Shown piece by piece: positions 53,036 through 63,879 of a DNA stretch of 64,000 nucleotides. The first letter of the stretch is position 1. Each line of letters starts with the position of its first letter. The notes below the pieces were generated by a model, which did not search any database, was not told the DNA's origin, and worked only from the letters and a program-made list of their open reading frames with translations. A program made the translations under genes and the position numbers. The DNA lies in NCBI RefSeq assembly GCF_035712445.1, contig NZ_DASTAT010000022.1, positions 85,892 through 149,891 on the forward strand, in the 5' to 3' direction. The stretch is from Oligoflexus sp. (GTDB lineage Bacteria > Bdellovibrionota_B > Oligoflexia > Oligoflexales > Oligoflexaceae).

Positions 53036-54994
53036 ATGACCGTTTTGCGCTTATGGCTCCATCGTCTGATGATGATCCTCGTCCTTCTGGTGCCATGCAC
53101 CGGATGGGCCATAAGCCAGCCTTTTGTCATTCAAAAAGGTCACATGGACCTTACCGTCTGGTCCCAGCTCGAACATGCCGACTCCGTCGCGCTCATGGGG
53201 GAATGGCTGTTCTATCCGAGCCAGCTCCTTGGGCCCGGTGAGCCTTCTCCGCCGGCCACCCTGCGTGAAGTCCCCGGCGTGTGGACGACCGATGTTGGCC
53301 TGAATTATGGGACGTATAAGCTGAACATCACTCTCGGCAAGGCGCGCAAGGTGGGGCTTATCGTCCCGCGCTATACCTCGTCCTGTCGCATCTTCGTCAA
53401 CGGTCAGGTCGTCTTTGAAGGCGGCACGGTGTCCACCACCCCGGCCAGCACGCAGCCCGCGCGGCAAATCGCAGTTTTACCCCTGGATCCTGCTACGAAC
53501 TATGAGGTCATCATTCAGGTTTCGAACTATCTGCATGCCCGCGGCGGACTCTTTGCGCCGCCGATTTTTGGTGACTATAAAGCCCTGGTGAAAGAGGAAA
53601 ACCGTCGCGCCATCACCGAGTCGGTCATCGCCGGCGGGTTTTTGGCTATAGGCGTCTATCACCTGATCCTCTTTGGTATCCGGCGGCAGCGCCTTGTGTT
53701 CTATTTCGGTATGGCCTGTATGGCGATCGCCGTTCGCATCGCCTTCACCAACTCCATGCCGGTTCGCAATTACTTCGACCTTGATTACACCAACTCCGTG
53801 CGCATTGAATACATCAGCCTCTTCCTTCTGAATCCTTTGATCGAACTCTACCTGGCCCGCATGTTTGAAAATGAATACCCCTGGAAACTCTTTAAATTCA
53901 GGCTTTTCTGCTTTGCGGCCGTGCTCGCGACCACGCTCCTTCCCATCTACTATATGACCCATGTTCTGCGATACTGCCATATGTCGCACATCATGGGGAT
54001 CCTGATCTGCGTCTATACCGTGACACGGGCGAAAGCGAATGGACGCCTCGGGTCGAGTCTGATCGCCTCGGGCATCGTGATCTTCGCTTGCTTTCTACTC
54101 TGGGATGTCTACGTCTCGCTGCATGCGGGACTGACCTCCACCTACATCTTCCATTGGGGTTTTCTCATCTTTATCCTGAGTCAATCCGGGGCGATCGCCC
54201 AGGCTTATGATGATACCTTTCATAAGCTGCTCGCATCGGAAGCCGAGAAGCATCATTCTCTGGAGCAGCTCGCGAAGGTGTTCTTTCCCCATCAGATCGC
54301 GGCCATTCGTCAAAGCAGGCAGCTGGAAGAAACCATGCCCACCATCCCCGGCCAGGGCTGTGTGATTTCCTTTGATATCGTGGCCAGCTCGCGGATCAAG
54401 CACATCAAAGCCAAGGATTTTTTCCGCAAGGTTTTTGCCCGCTGTAACCAGGCCATCGCGGAAGGTTATGATGGCATCAATCTGAAATCACGCGCCTATC
54501 GCATCAAGGAAATGGGTGACGGTTTTCTCTGCTCCATCGGCTATCCCTTTCAGTCGATGACGGATAATCCCGCTCATGACGCCATCGATCTGGCCAAGGA
54601 CTTCATCCGCATCCTGGCCGAGGAATCCGCCATGCTTCATACTGCGACCCCTGTGGCCTGCGGCATCGGGATCGCGCTTGGACCGATGACCGGATTTTTT
54701 CCCGAGTCCGGGACCAAGGAATATGACATCTATGGTCTGCCCATCGTCCTTGCCACGCGCTATGAAAGTCTGCGCAAGAGTCTTTTTGAAACCGATCCTT
54801 CGGGCAGCGTCATCATCATTCAGGAGCTGGTCTATCAGAGTCTGGATCCCTCGCATCGCGACGGCTTCGTCGCCATGAATCTGAAGGAAAGCGGCTTTGT
54901 CGTTCGGGATGATCCCGCCGCCACGCATCTTTATTACCAGATCGTTCAGACTCCTATGATGGGAGCGCCCGAAGTTTCACTGAAAGCCCTTTAG
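53036..54994 (+). CDS. 7TMR-DISM-type membrane protein with class III adenylate/guanylate cyclase domain
   Basis: 652 residues. Signal-like N-terminus, extracellular jelly-roll-like domain (about 30-190, VPGVWTTDVGLNYGTYKLNI and VGLIVPRYTSSCRIFVNGQVV), seven membrane helices (about 200-395), a coiled coil, then a cyclase domain (about 430-630). Cyclase metal sites: SFDIVASS (first Asp) and EMGDGFLCSIG (second Asp); the downstream IYGLPIVLATRYESL holds the Asn/Arg-type transition-state region in altered form. Likely senses a carbohydrate or envelope signal and makes cAMP or cGMP. Start at ATG 53036 just after a GTG. Confidence 0.88.
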   Translation: MTVLRLWLHRLMMILVLLVPCTGWAISQPFVIQKGHMDLTVWSQLEHADSVALMGEWLFYPSQLLGPGEPSPPATLREVPGVWTTDVGLNYGTYKLNITLGKARKVGLIVPRYTSSCRIFVNGQVVFEGGTVSTTPASTQPARQIAVLPLDPATNYEVIIQVSNYLHARGGLFAPPIFGDYKALVKEENRRAITESVIAGGFLAIGVYHLILFGIRRQRLVFYFGMACMAIAVRIAFTNSMPVRNYFDLDYTNSVRIEYISLFLLNPLIELYLARMFENEYPWKLFKFRLFCFAAVLATTLLPIYYMTHVLRYCHMSHIMGILICVYTVTRAKANGRLGSSLIASGIVIFACFLLWDVYVSLHAGLTSTYIFHWGFLIFILSQSGAIAQAYDDTFHKLLASEAEKHHSLEQLAKVFFPHQIAAIRQSRQLEETMPTIPGQGCVISFDIVASSRIKHIKAKDFFRKVFARCNQAIAEGYDGINLKSRAYRIKEMGDGFLCSIGYPFQSMTDNPAHDAIDLAKDFIRILAEESAMLHTATPVACGIGIALGPMTGFFPESGTKEYDIYGLPIVLATRYESLRKSLFETDPSGSVIIIQELVYQSLDPSHRDGFVAMNLKESGFVVRDDPAATHLYYQIVQTPMMGAPEVSLKAL

Positions 54995-55159
54995 GTCTTT
55001 TTGCGAATGTCCTGCAAAACCCGGCTCGTCTTCCGCTCTTGCCTTTCTGACAAATTCCTAAACTGGCGATTTCCTGGACGCATTTCCTCAGGTTTTTTTT
55101 CATTCTGCCGAAGGCCCTAGGGCAAGGGGTTTTGTGTGATGTCTGCTCCTGGAGGAACC

Positions 55160-55777
55160 ATGTACGCGCTGAACATAATCTTGTTGCTGATCGCTGCGGT
55201 CATGCCAGGTGCATGCAAGCACAGCACGCCTCAGGCATCAGGGACCATGCAGGATCTCAGCTCGGCGCCCAAAGGCAAGACGTATAACGACTACGGTGAC
55301 TACCTGATCGATGTGAACGATCTTCTGATCATTCATGTGCAGGGGAACAAAGATATCTCGGGCCAGTATCGCGTCTCGCCCTCCGGCTACATCTCGCTGC
55401 CACTGGCCGGCATGGTACGCGCCAAGGGTCTGTCCGAGATGGCTCTGCGCGATTCGATCATGATTAAGCTGCGTCCGCATATCAATGGCCCGCGCGTGTC
55501 GGTGGCGGTCGCTGAAGCCAACAGCTACGTCGTCTACTTCGCAGGACTCGTGCAGAAACCCGGCACCATTCTTCTGGGTGGCCGCACCACGCTCTTGCAG
55601 GGACTTTCGCTGGCGGGTGGCTGGACGGATCAGAAAGCGACCCGGGTGGTTATCGTCCGCGAAACTCCGGAAGGCGTGAAAAAGCGCTTTGAATCAGACT
55701 TGGACAACGTCAGGGGCGGCAACGCCTATGTGGATAATTTTTGGCTGGAACGCGGCGATTTGGTGATCATCGAATAG
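55160..55777 (+). CDS. Polysaccharide export (Wza/GfcE-like) lipoprotein
   Basis: 205 residues from the ATG at 55160 with a GGAGG element. A signal peptide and Cys at PGACKHS suggest lipidation, although the lipobox lacks the usual aliphatic -3 residue. The Poly_export domain (about 45-130, DYLIDVNDLLIIHVQGNKDISGQYRVSPSGYISLPLAG) is followed by one SLBB-type domain (about 125-205, VVYFAGLVQKPGTILLGG). Wza-like proteins form the outer-membrane channel for capsular polysaccharide. No Wzc kinase or polymerase gene is adjacent, so its system must lie elsewhere. Confidence 0.87.
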   Translation: MYALNIILLLIAAVMPGACKHSTPQASGTMQDLSSAPKGKTYNDYGDYLIDVNDLLIIHVQGNKDISGQYRVSPSGYISLPLAGMVRAKGLSEMALRDSIMIKLRPHINGPRVSVAVAEANSYVVYFAGLVQKPGTILLGGRTTLLQGLSLAGGWTDQKATRVVIVRETPEGVKKRFESDLDNVRGGNAYVDNFWLERGDLVIIE

Positions 55778-55800
55778 AAATCGCTGGAAAGGATAGGCCT

Positions 55801-56433
55801 GTGAAGGGGACACATTTTTCCATGAAATTTTTGCTGAGCAGCATCCTGATGCTTCACAGTCTCACGGCTTTGGCTCAGGGCGAAGCGGATGGTGACCTGG
55901 GAGTCGATCCCGGCCTTCCGTCCGAAGCGCCTGCGACTCAGGCTCCAGCCCCAACGCCCCCGACGAGCACAAGGCAAGCGCCGAGCGCGACCCTGCCGGC
56001 TCCGGCCCAGGAAGGATTGGTGCAGCCTTATGAAGGCACCACGCCGCCGGCCACGGTCCCAATGCCGAAGACCGCACCGGCACCGAAGGCGCGACCAGCG
56101 ATTAGCGGCAAGCTCGCAGAACTGAATCTGAGTGCTGAGCAGACCCAGCAGATCATAGATATTCGGCGTCAGTGGAGGCCGGATGCAGAAAAACGTCTGA
56201 AGGAGGATTTTGCCTTTCTGAAGCAGAATCTCGCCCAGGCCATGGCGGATAATTCGTCAGGCGAGGAAGTCCGTCGGCGTTTCGAACTCATGCAAAGAAA
56301 ATATCTGGAGCTGCAGACGATGAAGTTTGAAAAGCTTCTGCGCATCAGGGAAGTGCTCACCCCGGATCAAAGAAAGAAATTCGCTGAACTTCGTTCACGT
56401 CCGAGCCGCAATAATAATAACGATAATGATTGA
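55801..56433 (+). CDS. Spy/CpxP-like periplasmic protein with proline-rich linker
   Basis: About 210 residues. Signal peptide ends near ALAQ-GE. A Pro/Ala/Thr-rich linker (about 40-100) precedes a helical domain (about 105-200) with LSAEQTQQIIDIRRQW, an LTxxQ-type sequence, and VLTPDQRKKFAELRSR as the second LTxxQ motif, typical of Spy/CpxP periplasmic chaperones and adaptor proteins. The GTG at 55801 has AAGGA upstream; ATG 55822 is another possible start. It follows the export lipoprotein by 23 bases and is probably co-transcribed. Ends in a low-complexity Asn/Asp tail. Confidence 0.78.
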   Translation: MKGTHFSMKFLLSSILMLHSLTALAQGEADGDLGVDPGLPSEAPATQAPAPTPPTSTRQAPSATLPAPAQEGLVQPYEGTTPPATVPMPKTAPAPKARPAISGKLAELNLSAEQTQQIIDIRRQWRPDAEKRLKEDFAFLKQNLAQAMADNSSGEEVRRRFELMQRKYLELQTMKFEKLLRIREVLTPDQRKKFAELRSRPSRNNNNDND

Positions 56434-56439
56434 GTTTCG

Positions 56440-56535
56440 AAGCCTCGCGCCTGCGAGGCTGAATCCGCGGTACTGAAGCCTCGCGCCTGCGAGGCTGAAT
56501 CCCCGGCGCCGAATCCTCACCGTCCGAGGGGATGA
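56440..56535. repeat. Cluster of near-identical hairpins (36-bp period)
   Basis: The 20-base palindrome AGCCTCGCGCCTGCGAGGCT occurs at 56441-56460 and 56477-56496, with GAATCC after each, and a diverged third hairpin (TCCTC...GAGGGGA) lies at 56513-56529. The cluster fills the gap between the converging Spy-like gene and ribA, so the hairpins may end transcription from both sides or protect mRNA ends, like REP elements. Confidence 0.85.
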
Positions 56536-56542
56536 AGCCACA

Positions 56543-57210
56543 TCAGTGAAAAAGCCCGTTCAGCTGATGCCCGAGTTTCTTCATCTTCGTCTTCAGATAA
56601 TCTTCATTGAATTTATTCACCGCAGCCAAAGATGGCACGCGTTCGCGGATGACAATGCCAAGGTCCGTCAGGGCCTGGATCTTATCTGGATTGTTGGTGT
56701 TCAGAATCACTTCCTTGATCCCGCGTTGTTTCAGGATCAAAGCCGCCGCCTCGAAGCTTCTGAGGTCCGTTTCAAAGCCGAGCTGATGGTTGGCCTCGAT
56801 GGTGTCGGCCCCCTGGTTCTGCAGGTGGTAGGCGCGTATCTTATTGCCGAGCCCAATACCCCGGCCTTCCTGACGCAAATAGATGATAGCGCCAGAACCA
56901 CGCTTTTGAATCTCGGCCAAAGCGAGGTTCAGCTGGTCACGGCAGTCGCATTTCAAGGAACCCAGGACTTCCCCGGTAAAGCACTCGGAGTGTACGCGGA
57001 CAAAGGGACAGGAATCCGGCGCAAGGTTATAACTTATTAGAATTGCTGACTCTTCCTGATTTTGATCGCGGTAGACGGTGGTCACGAAATCACCGAATAC
57101 GGTCGGCAGGTTGGCTTCAGCGTACTGTGTCAAAACCAGTTGAGTTTTCAATCCCATCTTCTTCCCAAGATTGGTGAGAGCGCGGCCTAGCCTATGCAGC
57201 AGCTTGATCA
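56543..57210 (-). CDS. ribA: GTP cyclohydrolase II
   Basis: 222 residues from ATG 57210 (GAGG upstream). First riboflavin-pathway enzyme: opens the GTP imidazole ring. Zinc-binding set CFTGEVLGSLKCDC, and LRQEGRGIGLGNKIRAYHLQ and DTIEANHQLGF segments are present. There is no RibB (dihydroxybutanone phosphate synthase) domain, so it is the monofunctional form. A somewhat long basic N-terminal segment precedes the conserved core. Confidence 0.93.
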
Positions 57211-57380
57211 TTACCCCACCTCGAGTGGCCGAACGCCCGGAGCACCCTGTATAGCAGGATGGCGCTGGAACGTCAATCTTAGGCGAACCCTTGATTTTCA
57301 AACAAGGATGATTATCCCTTAACGATTCTTACACGGAAGTCATAGGCAAAAGTTGCTCAAAAAAATTTCTGCGTCACACC

Positions 57381-57408
57381 TTGACCCCGAAACCATCGCT
57401 CTTAAATT
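57381..57408 (+). promoter_or_regulatory. Promoter candidate for hsp20
   Basis: TTGACC (57381) and TAAATT (57403) are 16 bases apart, about 70 bases before the hsp20 ATG. A GGAGC/GCTCC hairpin at 57419-57434 lies in the predicted leader. No CIRCE operator (TTAGCACTC inverted repeat) is present. The same layout is found upstream of groES. Confidence 0.45.
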
Positions 57409-57477
57409 CCAAACAGAAGGAGCGGTGAAGCTCCATGAAAACCAAGAGAAGATAAGCATATATTAAGGAGATTGTTT

Positions 57478-58020
57478 ATGGGCAACCTTGAGCTTTGGCG
57501 CACGGATCGCGGTCCTTTCTCCCTTCTGAGAAACTGGGACAGCATCACCAAAGAACTGGATAGCTTCTTTAACGATTTCGAAAAAACCGCAGGTGAATAC
57601 CGCAGCGGTGTAAAGGATACGATGTTGAACCCAGCGTGTGACGTGCAAGAGGACGAAAAAGGTTTTCTTCTGAGCTTCGATCTGCCCGGCTTCAAAAAAG
57701 AGGACGTGAATATTGAAGTCAACGGCAATCGGCTCCTGGTCAGTGGCAAGCGCCAGCGCGAGACCAGTGCGAAGGATGCGAAGTTCCATCGCGTGGAACG
57801 AAGCCATGGCGAATTCCGCCGCGTATTCGAACTGCCTGAGAATACCAAAGGCGAAGGCGTGGAAGCGAGCTATGAGAACGGCGTTCTTTACCTCATGATT
57901 CCGAAGGCCGAAATCGAACGCCCTAAAAAGGTGGAGATCACCGAGGGCAAAGGCGGCTTTATGAAAAAGCTGGTCGGCGTGAAGACGGATGAGGAGGGCA
58001 GGAAGGCCGTGAATTCCTGA
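57478..58020 (+). CDS. hsp20: Small heat-shock protein, Hsp20/alpha-crystallin family
   Basis: 180 residues. ATP-independent holding chaperone. The alpha-crystallin domain spans about residues 60-160 (FLLSFDLPGFKKEDVNIEVNGNRLLVSGKR; ASYENGVLYLMIPKAE with the A-x-x-x-n-G-V-L motif). AAGGAG lies seven bases before the ATG. The C-terminal I-x-I/V motif is not obvious. It is a single gene with a strong terminator. Confidence 0.92.
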   Translation: MGNLELWRTDRGPFSLLRNWDSITKELDSFFNDFEKTAGEYRSGVKDTMLNPACDVQEDEKGFLLSFDLPGFKKEDVNIEVNGNRLLVSGKRQRETSAKDAKFHRVERSHGEFRRVFELPENTKGEGVEASYENGVLYLMIPKAEIERPKKVEITEGKGGFMKKLVGVKTDEEGRKAVNS

Positions 58021-58036
58021 TATCCCGATGAGCAGG

Positions 58037-58065
58037 GCGCGGCAAATGCCGCGCTCTTGTTTTTT
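58037..58065 (+). terminator. Terminator of hsp20
   Basis: Perfect 7-base stem GCGCGGC-AAAT-GCCGCGC followed by TCTTG and six T. Confidence 0.9.
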
Positions 58066-58202
58066 CTGCGGCTTTCTGTCTGTTTTTACCCACAACCCCT
58101 TCCCTATCCTTTCGGCAAAATCATATTGTTCTGCGTTTAACCGCTTGAATGGACTGCAAAGACACCGATACGCCCCTTGAGACGAATTTCAAGGAGCCGG
58201 AC

Positions 58203-60293
58203 ATGCGTTACAAGGATCTGTCCATCCGATCCAAACTGCTGCTGATGACAGGGCTTACGTTGGCCTTTATCATGGCGGGCATGCTTGCAGCCTTCGCGGG
58301 AACGAAGACGCTGCAAACACGCTACAACGCGATGATTCAACAGTACGACTATCTGCAGATCCTGATCTCCAATATCAGCGATGGCATTCATAACGCGGCC
58401 CGCCACGAGCTTTCCTACATCTATACGATGAACGAAGGCAACCTGCAGGCTCGGGATTCGTCCTTCGGCAAAGTCGATCTTTACATCATGGAGATCGACG
58501 GCGTGAAGCAGGACTTCATCAAGGCCGAGGACATTCAAAAGTTCAAGGACATGGTGAACAGCTATCGAAACTCCTTCGCGCCCCTGGTCGAACGCATCAA
58601 AGCGCAGGGCGACCCCACTCTGGGCCTCAGAGGCCAGCTGGAACAGATCACCGATAGTCTCGAAAAATTATTGGCATCAGGCGGAACCGATGGCAAGGCT
58701 ATCATGTACTTTGAAAACATGATTCGCTATCACGGGAACCTCGTTGCGACCCGCGAAAAAACCTTCGGCGACAAGGCCCTGGAATCGGCCCGCCTTCTGA
58801 ATGCCCAGATCGCCAAAAGCGGGGTCTATGGCAGTACCCAGCGCAATAACCTGAAAGCTCAGGTCGACAGCTACATTCAGCTGGTGGGCTCGCTGTCCGC
58901 ATCATACACCGAGCTTCTCGACCTTCGCGCCAAACAAAAAGGGATGCTGACCGACCTGGAAGGCGTCATGGAATCTTTGACCAATCAAATCCTGGCTCAT
59001 AACGATACCGAGATCAAGGATCTGGATAAGCTCGCGCACCTGGCCGGCTGGCTCTTCCTCGCGATCTTCATCGTCATCACTGTGATCTCGGTGGGCTCCA
59101 TCGTTGAATTCACGGAAATTTCCCGCTCGCTGATCGCCATCTCGCGCAAGGTCAACAAAACCGCGCTGGGCACCAAGAAAACCAGTGATTCCCTGCAAAT
59201 CGCCTCGGAAAAAGTTTCGGCTGCCACCACCGAGCAGGCTTCCGCCATCCAGGAAACCGTAGCCACGCTGAATGAAATCACGGCCATGGTCAATAAGAGC
59301 GTGGAAAACGCCTCGTCCTCGGCCGAGAAAGCCACCATGAGCTTTCATATAGCCAGCGAAGGCAAGGAAGCGGTCAATCAGATGCGCTCGGCGATGAAGG
59401 AAATTCAAAGCAACATCAATGATATGACCCGGCAGGTCGATCAGAGCAATAAGCGCATCGAAAGCATCGTTCAGATCATCAACGAGATTTCAAGCAAGAC
59501 CCAGGTCATCAACGACATCGTGTTCCAAACCAAACTCCTCTCGTTCAATGCCTCAGTGGAAGCCGCCCGCGCGGGTGAGCACGGCAAGGGTTTCGCCGTG
59601 GTCGCCGAGGAAGTCGGCAACCTCGCCCAGATGAGCGGTTCCGCGGCCAAGGAAATCGGCGATCTACTGTCGCGCAGCCGCGTGGATGTCGAGCAGATCA
59701 TCAAGGATTCGAAGCAGCAGATGGACATCCTCGTCCGCAAAGGCGGCGAGAAGGTGAACGTCGGCGTGGATATCGCCAACCGCTGCGAAGAGATCCTTCA
59801 GGAAGTCGTGGAAAACGTCAACGGCGTGAAAAAGCTGATGGAAGAAATTTCGACCGCGGCCAAAGAGGAAGCGGAAGGCGTCAGCAACATCACGATCGCC
59901 ATGAACGAGATCGACGCCACCACGCACGCCAACTCCGATATGGCCCATCAAACCATGGGCTATGCGGAAACTCTTTCCAAGCAATCGAATCAGCTGCGCT
60001 CCATCATCCGCGAACTCGACCTTCTGGTGACAGGTACGCGCGGCCTGCAAAATGCCCTGGAAAACAAGGCTCAAACCCAGCCTGTTGCCGAAGCGGCTCC
60101 AGCGTCCGAGGAAGTCAAAACCGACGAGGCGGAAACGCCATCCAACGTTGTGAAATTATCGGCGAGTCGGAAAAAGACCGGCGCGGCGACGCCCGAGGAT
60201 TTTGAAAGCATGCCGATGGCGGCAGGCAGTGAGGCGGATAGCCCGGCCACCGCCCAGGTGGATCCGAACGATCCCGGTTTCGGCAAGGAATGA
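58203..60293 (+). CDS. Methyl-accepting chemotaxis protein
   Basis: About 696 residues. Transmembrane helix 1 (about 15-35), a periplasmic helical sensor (about 36-275) without recognised family, transmembrane helix 2 (about 280-305), then the signalling domain, whose hairpin tip reads DIVFQTKLLSFNASVEAARAGEHGKGFAVVAEEVGNLA. This differs from the canonical IA-x-QTNLLALNAAIEA by F/K substitutions in the tip. A 100-residue Ala/Pro/Glu-rich C-terminal tail follows, without a CheR pentapeptide. AAGGAG is correctly placed before ATG 58203; a longer start at 58149 is less supported. No HAMP domain was clearly seen. Confidence 0.9.
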   Translation: MRYKDLSIRSKLLLMTGLTLAFIMAGMLAAFAGTKTLQTRYNAMIQQYDYLQILISNISDGIHNAARHELSYIYTMNEGNLQARDSSFGKVDLYIMEIDGVKQDFIKAEDIQKFKDMVNSYRNSFAPLVERIKAQGDPTLGLRGQLEQITDSLEKLLASGGTDGKAIMYFENMIRYHGNLVATREKTFGDKALESARLLNAQIAKSGVYGSTQRNNLKAQVDSYIQLVGSLSASYTELLDLRAKQKGMLTDLEGVMESLTNQILAHNDTEIKDLDKLAHLAGWLFLAIFIVITVISVGSIVEFTEISRSLIAISRKVNKTALGTKKTSDSLQIASEKVSAATTEQASAIQETVATLNEITAMVNKSVENASSSAEKATMSFHIASEGKEAVNQMRSAMKEIQSNINDMTRQVDQSNKRIESIVQIINEISSKTQVINDIVFQTKLLSFNASVEAARAGEHGKGFAVVAEEVGNLAQMSGSAAKEIGDLLSRSRVDVEQIIKDSKQQMDILVRKGGEKVNVGVDIANRCEEILQEVVENVNGVKKLMEEISTAAKEEAEGVSNITIAMNEIDATTHANSDMAHQTMGYAETLSKQSNQLRSIIRELDLLVTGTRGLQNALENKAQTQPVAEAAPASEEVKTDEAETPSNVVKLSASRKKTGAATPEDFESMPMAAGSEADSPATAQVDPNDPGFGKE

Positions 60294-60295
60294 AA

Positions 60296-60311
60296 GGAGC
60301 CTCAGGGCTCC
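60296..60311. terminator. Short hairpin at the MCP/rimK convergence
   Basis: GGAGCC-TCAG-GGCTCC spans the eight-base gap between the chemoreceptor and rimK stops. There is no T-run on either side; weak terminator at best. Confidence 0.35.
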
Positions 60312-61186
60312 GTCCCGACGCGGGACTCGATGAATTCAATGATGGCCCCGGCGACATTCACGTCGGTGGTCTTCTCGATCCCCTCCAGACCCGGTGACGA
60401 GTTCACCTCCATCACCACAGGTCCGATCTTCGAGCGCAGTATATCGACGCCGGCCACGCCCAGACCCAAAAGCTGGGCGGCGCGAACGGCCATGGACCGT
60501 TCCTGCTCGGTGATCTCGACCTTGTGACCGCTGCCCCCGCGATGAATATTCGAGCGGAATTCCCCTTCCGCAGCCTTGCGCATCATGGATGCCACGACCT
60601 GATCCCCGACGACGAAGCAGCGAATATCACTGCCCGCGGCTTCGCGGATGAATTCCTGGACGATGATGTTCGCGTCCAGACCGCGAAAGGCTTCGATCAC
60701 CGATTCTGCGGCCTTTTTCGTTTCCGCCAGCACCACGCCGATGCCCTGCGTGCCTTCCAGGAGCTTGACGACCAAAGGCGCGCCGCCGGCGATTTCGATC
60801 AGTCCCGCCACGTCCTTGGTGCTGTGCGCGCAGCCGGTCACCGGCAGATCAATATTGTCCTTGGCCAATTTCTGCAGACAGTGGAGTTTATCGCGGGAAC
60901 AGGCGATCGCCGCCGAGTCGTTGACGACATAAGTCTTCATCAGTTCGAACTGGCGAACCACAGCGGTACCGTAGAAGGTATAGCTCGCGCCGATTCTGGG
61001 AATCACGGCATCGATGCCGGTCAGGATCTGATGGCCGTAGATGATCTTGGGATCCGTCGAGGTGATATTCATGTAGCAGCGGAGATAGTCGATCACGCGG
61101 ACGGAATGTCCACGTTCCTCGGCGGCCTCCACCAGACGACGCGTGGAATATAGATCCCTTTTACGCGACAAAATGACAATCTTCAT
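60302..61186 (-). CDS. rimK: RimK-type ATP-grasp ligase (glutamate ligase family)
   Basis: 294 residues. ATP-grasp ligase; E. coli RimK adds glutamates to the C-terminus of ribosomal protein S6. Family segments: N-terminal [26 protein letters not shown]-binding [33 protein letters not shown] and the metal site [15 protein letters not shown]. The gene starts 6 bases after the RimB-like gene on the same strand. Confidence 0.93.
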   Translation of the reverse strand: MKIVILSRKRDLYSTRRLVEAAEERGHSVRVIDYLRCYMNITSTDPKIIYGHQILTGIDAVIPRIGASYTFYGTAVVRQFELMKTYVVNDSAAIACSRDKLHCLQKLAKDNIDLPVTGCAHSTKDVAGLIEIAGGAPLVVKLLEGTQGIGVVLAETKKAAESVIEAFRGLDANIIVQEFIREAAGSDIRCFVVGDQVVASMMRKAAEGEFRSNIHRGGSGHKVEITEQERSMAVRAAQLLGLGVAGVDILRSKIGPVVMEVNSSPGLEGIEKTTDVNVAGAIIEFIESRVGTEP

Positions 61187-61192
61187 GAACCC

Positions 61193-61681
61193 TCACCCTT
61201 CCTTGCGCTTGCGGGTACCCAGGATAAATGACTTTCCGGGATGCACCAGAAGATGTTTACGAATGGCCTGCCTGCCGATCAACATACGAAATCCCATCTT
61301 GTCCCGATTGGTCAGAGTCAATTCAATATCCCAGAAACAAGGGCCAACCTGGAGTTGAGTCATGATAACAGGTCGCAGGGAAGAATGCCCGGACGAGCTG
61401 CGTACAATTCGTTCATCGTAAAGGTCGGCCTGACAAACGATAATCTTGCGACTTTGCCGTTGCAAGGGATGGACCTTAAACCGGACGACCTCGCGCCCAC
61501 GGTGTTTGATCACTTCGATATCAAACGCGTGAAGGGTTGAGGTCCGGGCTCCGGTGTCGATTTTCGCCTTGATACGGTCGATGCCAAGAGCTGGCATACA
61601 TACCCACTCCCGCCAGCCGACGACAAGGAGATTTGGAAACGTTTTGCTGTGTGGCAGCAGCCCTGCATGCTGTTCGAGCAT
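61193..61681 (-). CDS. rimB: RimB-like retropepsin-fold protease (ATP-dependent zinc protease family)
   Basis: About 162 residues from ATG 61681; a longer start at 61762 (MGQSC) is possible. The retropepsin-like motif AKIDTGARTSTLHA holds the catalytic Asp (DTG), and GWREWVCMPALGI is the family N-terminus. RimB works with RimK in trimming or removing the glutamate tail of S6 in other bacteria. The gene is 6 bases upstream of rimK, which supports a joint S6-modification role. Confidence 0.85.
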   Translation of the reverse strand: MLEQHAGLLPHSKTFPNLLVVGWREWVCMPALGIDRIKAKIDTGARTSTLHAFDIEVIKHRGREVVRFKVHPLQRQSRKIIVCQADLYDERIVRSSSGHSSLRPVIMTQLQVGPCFWDIELTLTNRDKMGFRMLIGRQAIRKHLLVHPGKSFILGTRKRKEG

Positions 61682-61824
61682 GGCTTGTCTTATCCTCTCG
61701 TCACGACGATAGGTTCGGTATAGTATGGACCCCACTTTGGAAAGTCCGCAGCTTTGTCCCAATACCTTCAGTATCCCGAAATGCGTAATTTATGCAACCC
61801 GGGGAAAAATTTTGAAGGGGGACG

Positions 61825-61852
61825 TTGACAGTGCCGGTATTCATCTTAACTT
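61825..61852 (+). promoter_or_regulatory. Promoter candidate for groESL
   Basis: Perfect -35 TTGACA (61825-61830), 16-base spacer and -10-like TAACTT (61847-61852), about 55 bases before the groES ATG. No CIRCE operator was seen, so HrcA control is not indicated here; a heat-shock sigma factor or another control is open. Confidence 0.5.
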
Positions 61853-61906
61853 ATGAGCTGAATTAGAGAACATTCGGGCTCCGTTTTTTTCTGGGAGGAA
61901 AGTTCG

Positions 61907-63876
<1,970 letters not shown>

Positions 63877-63879
63877 GGT

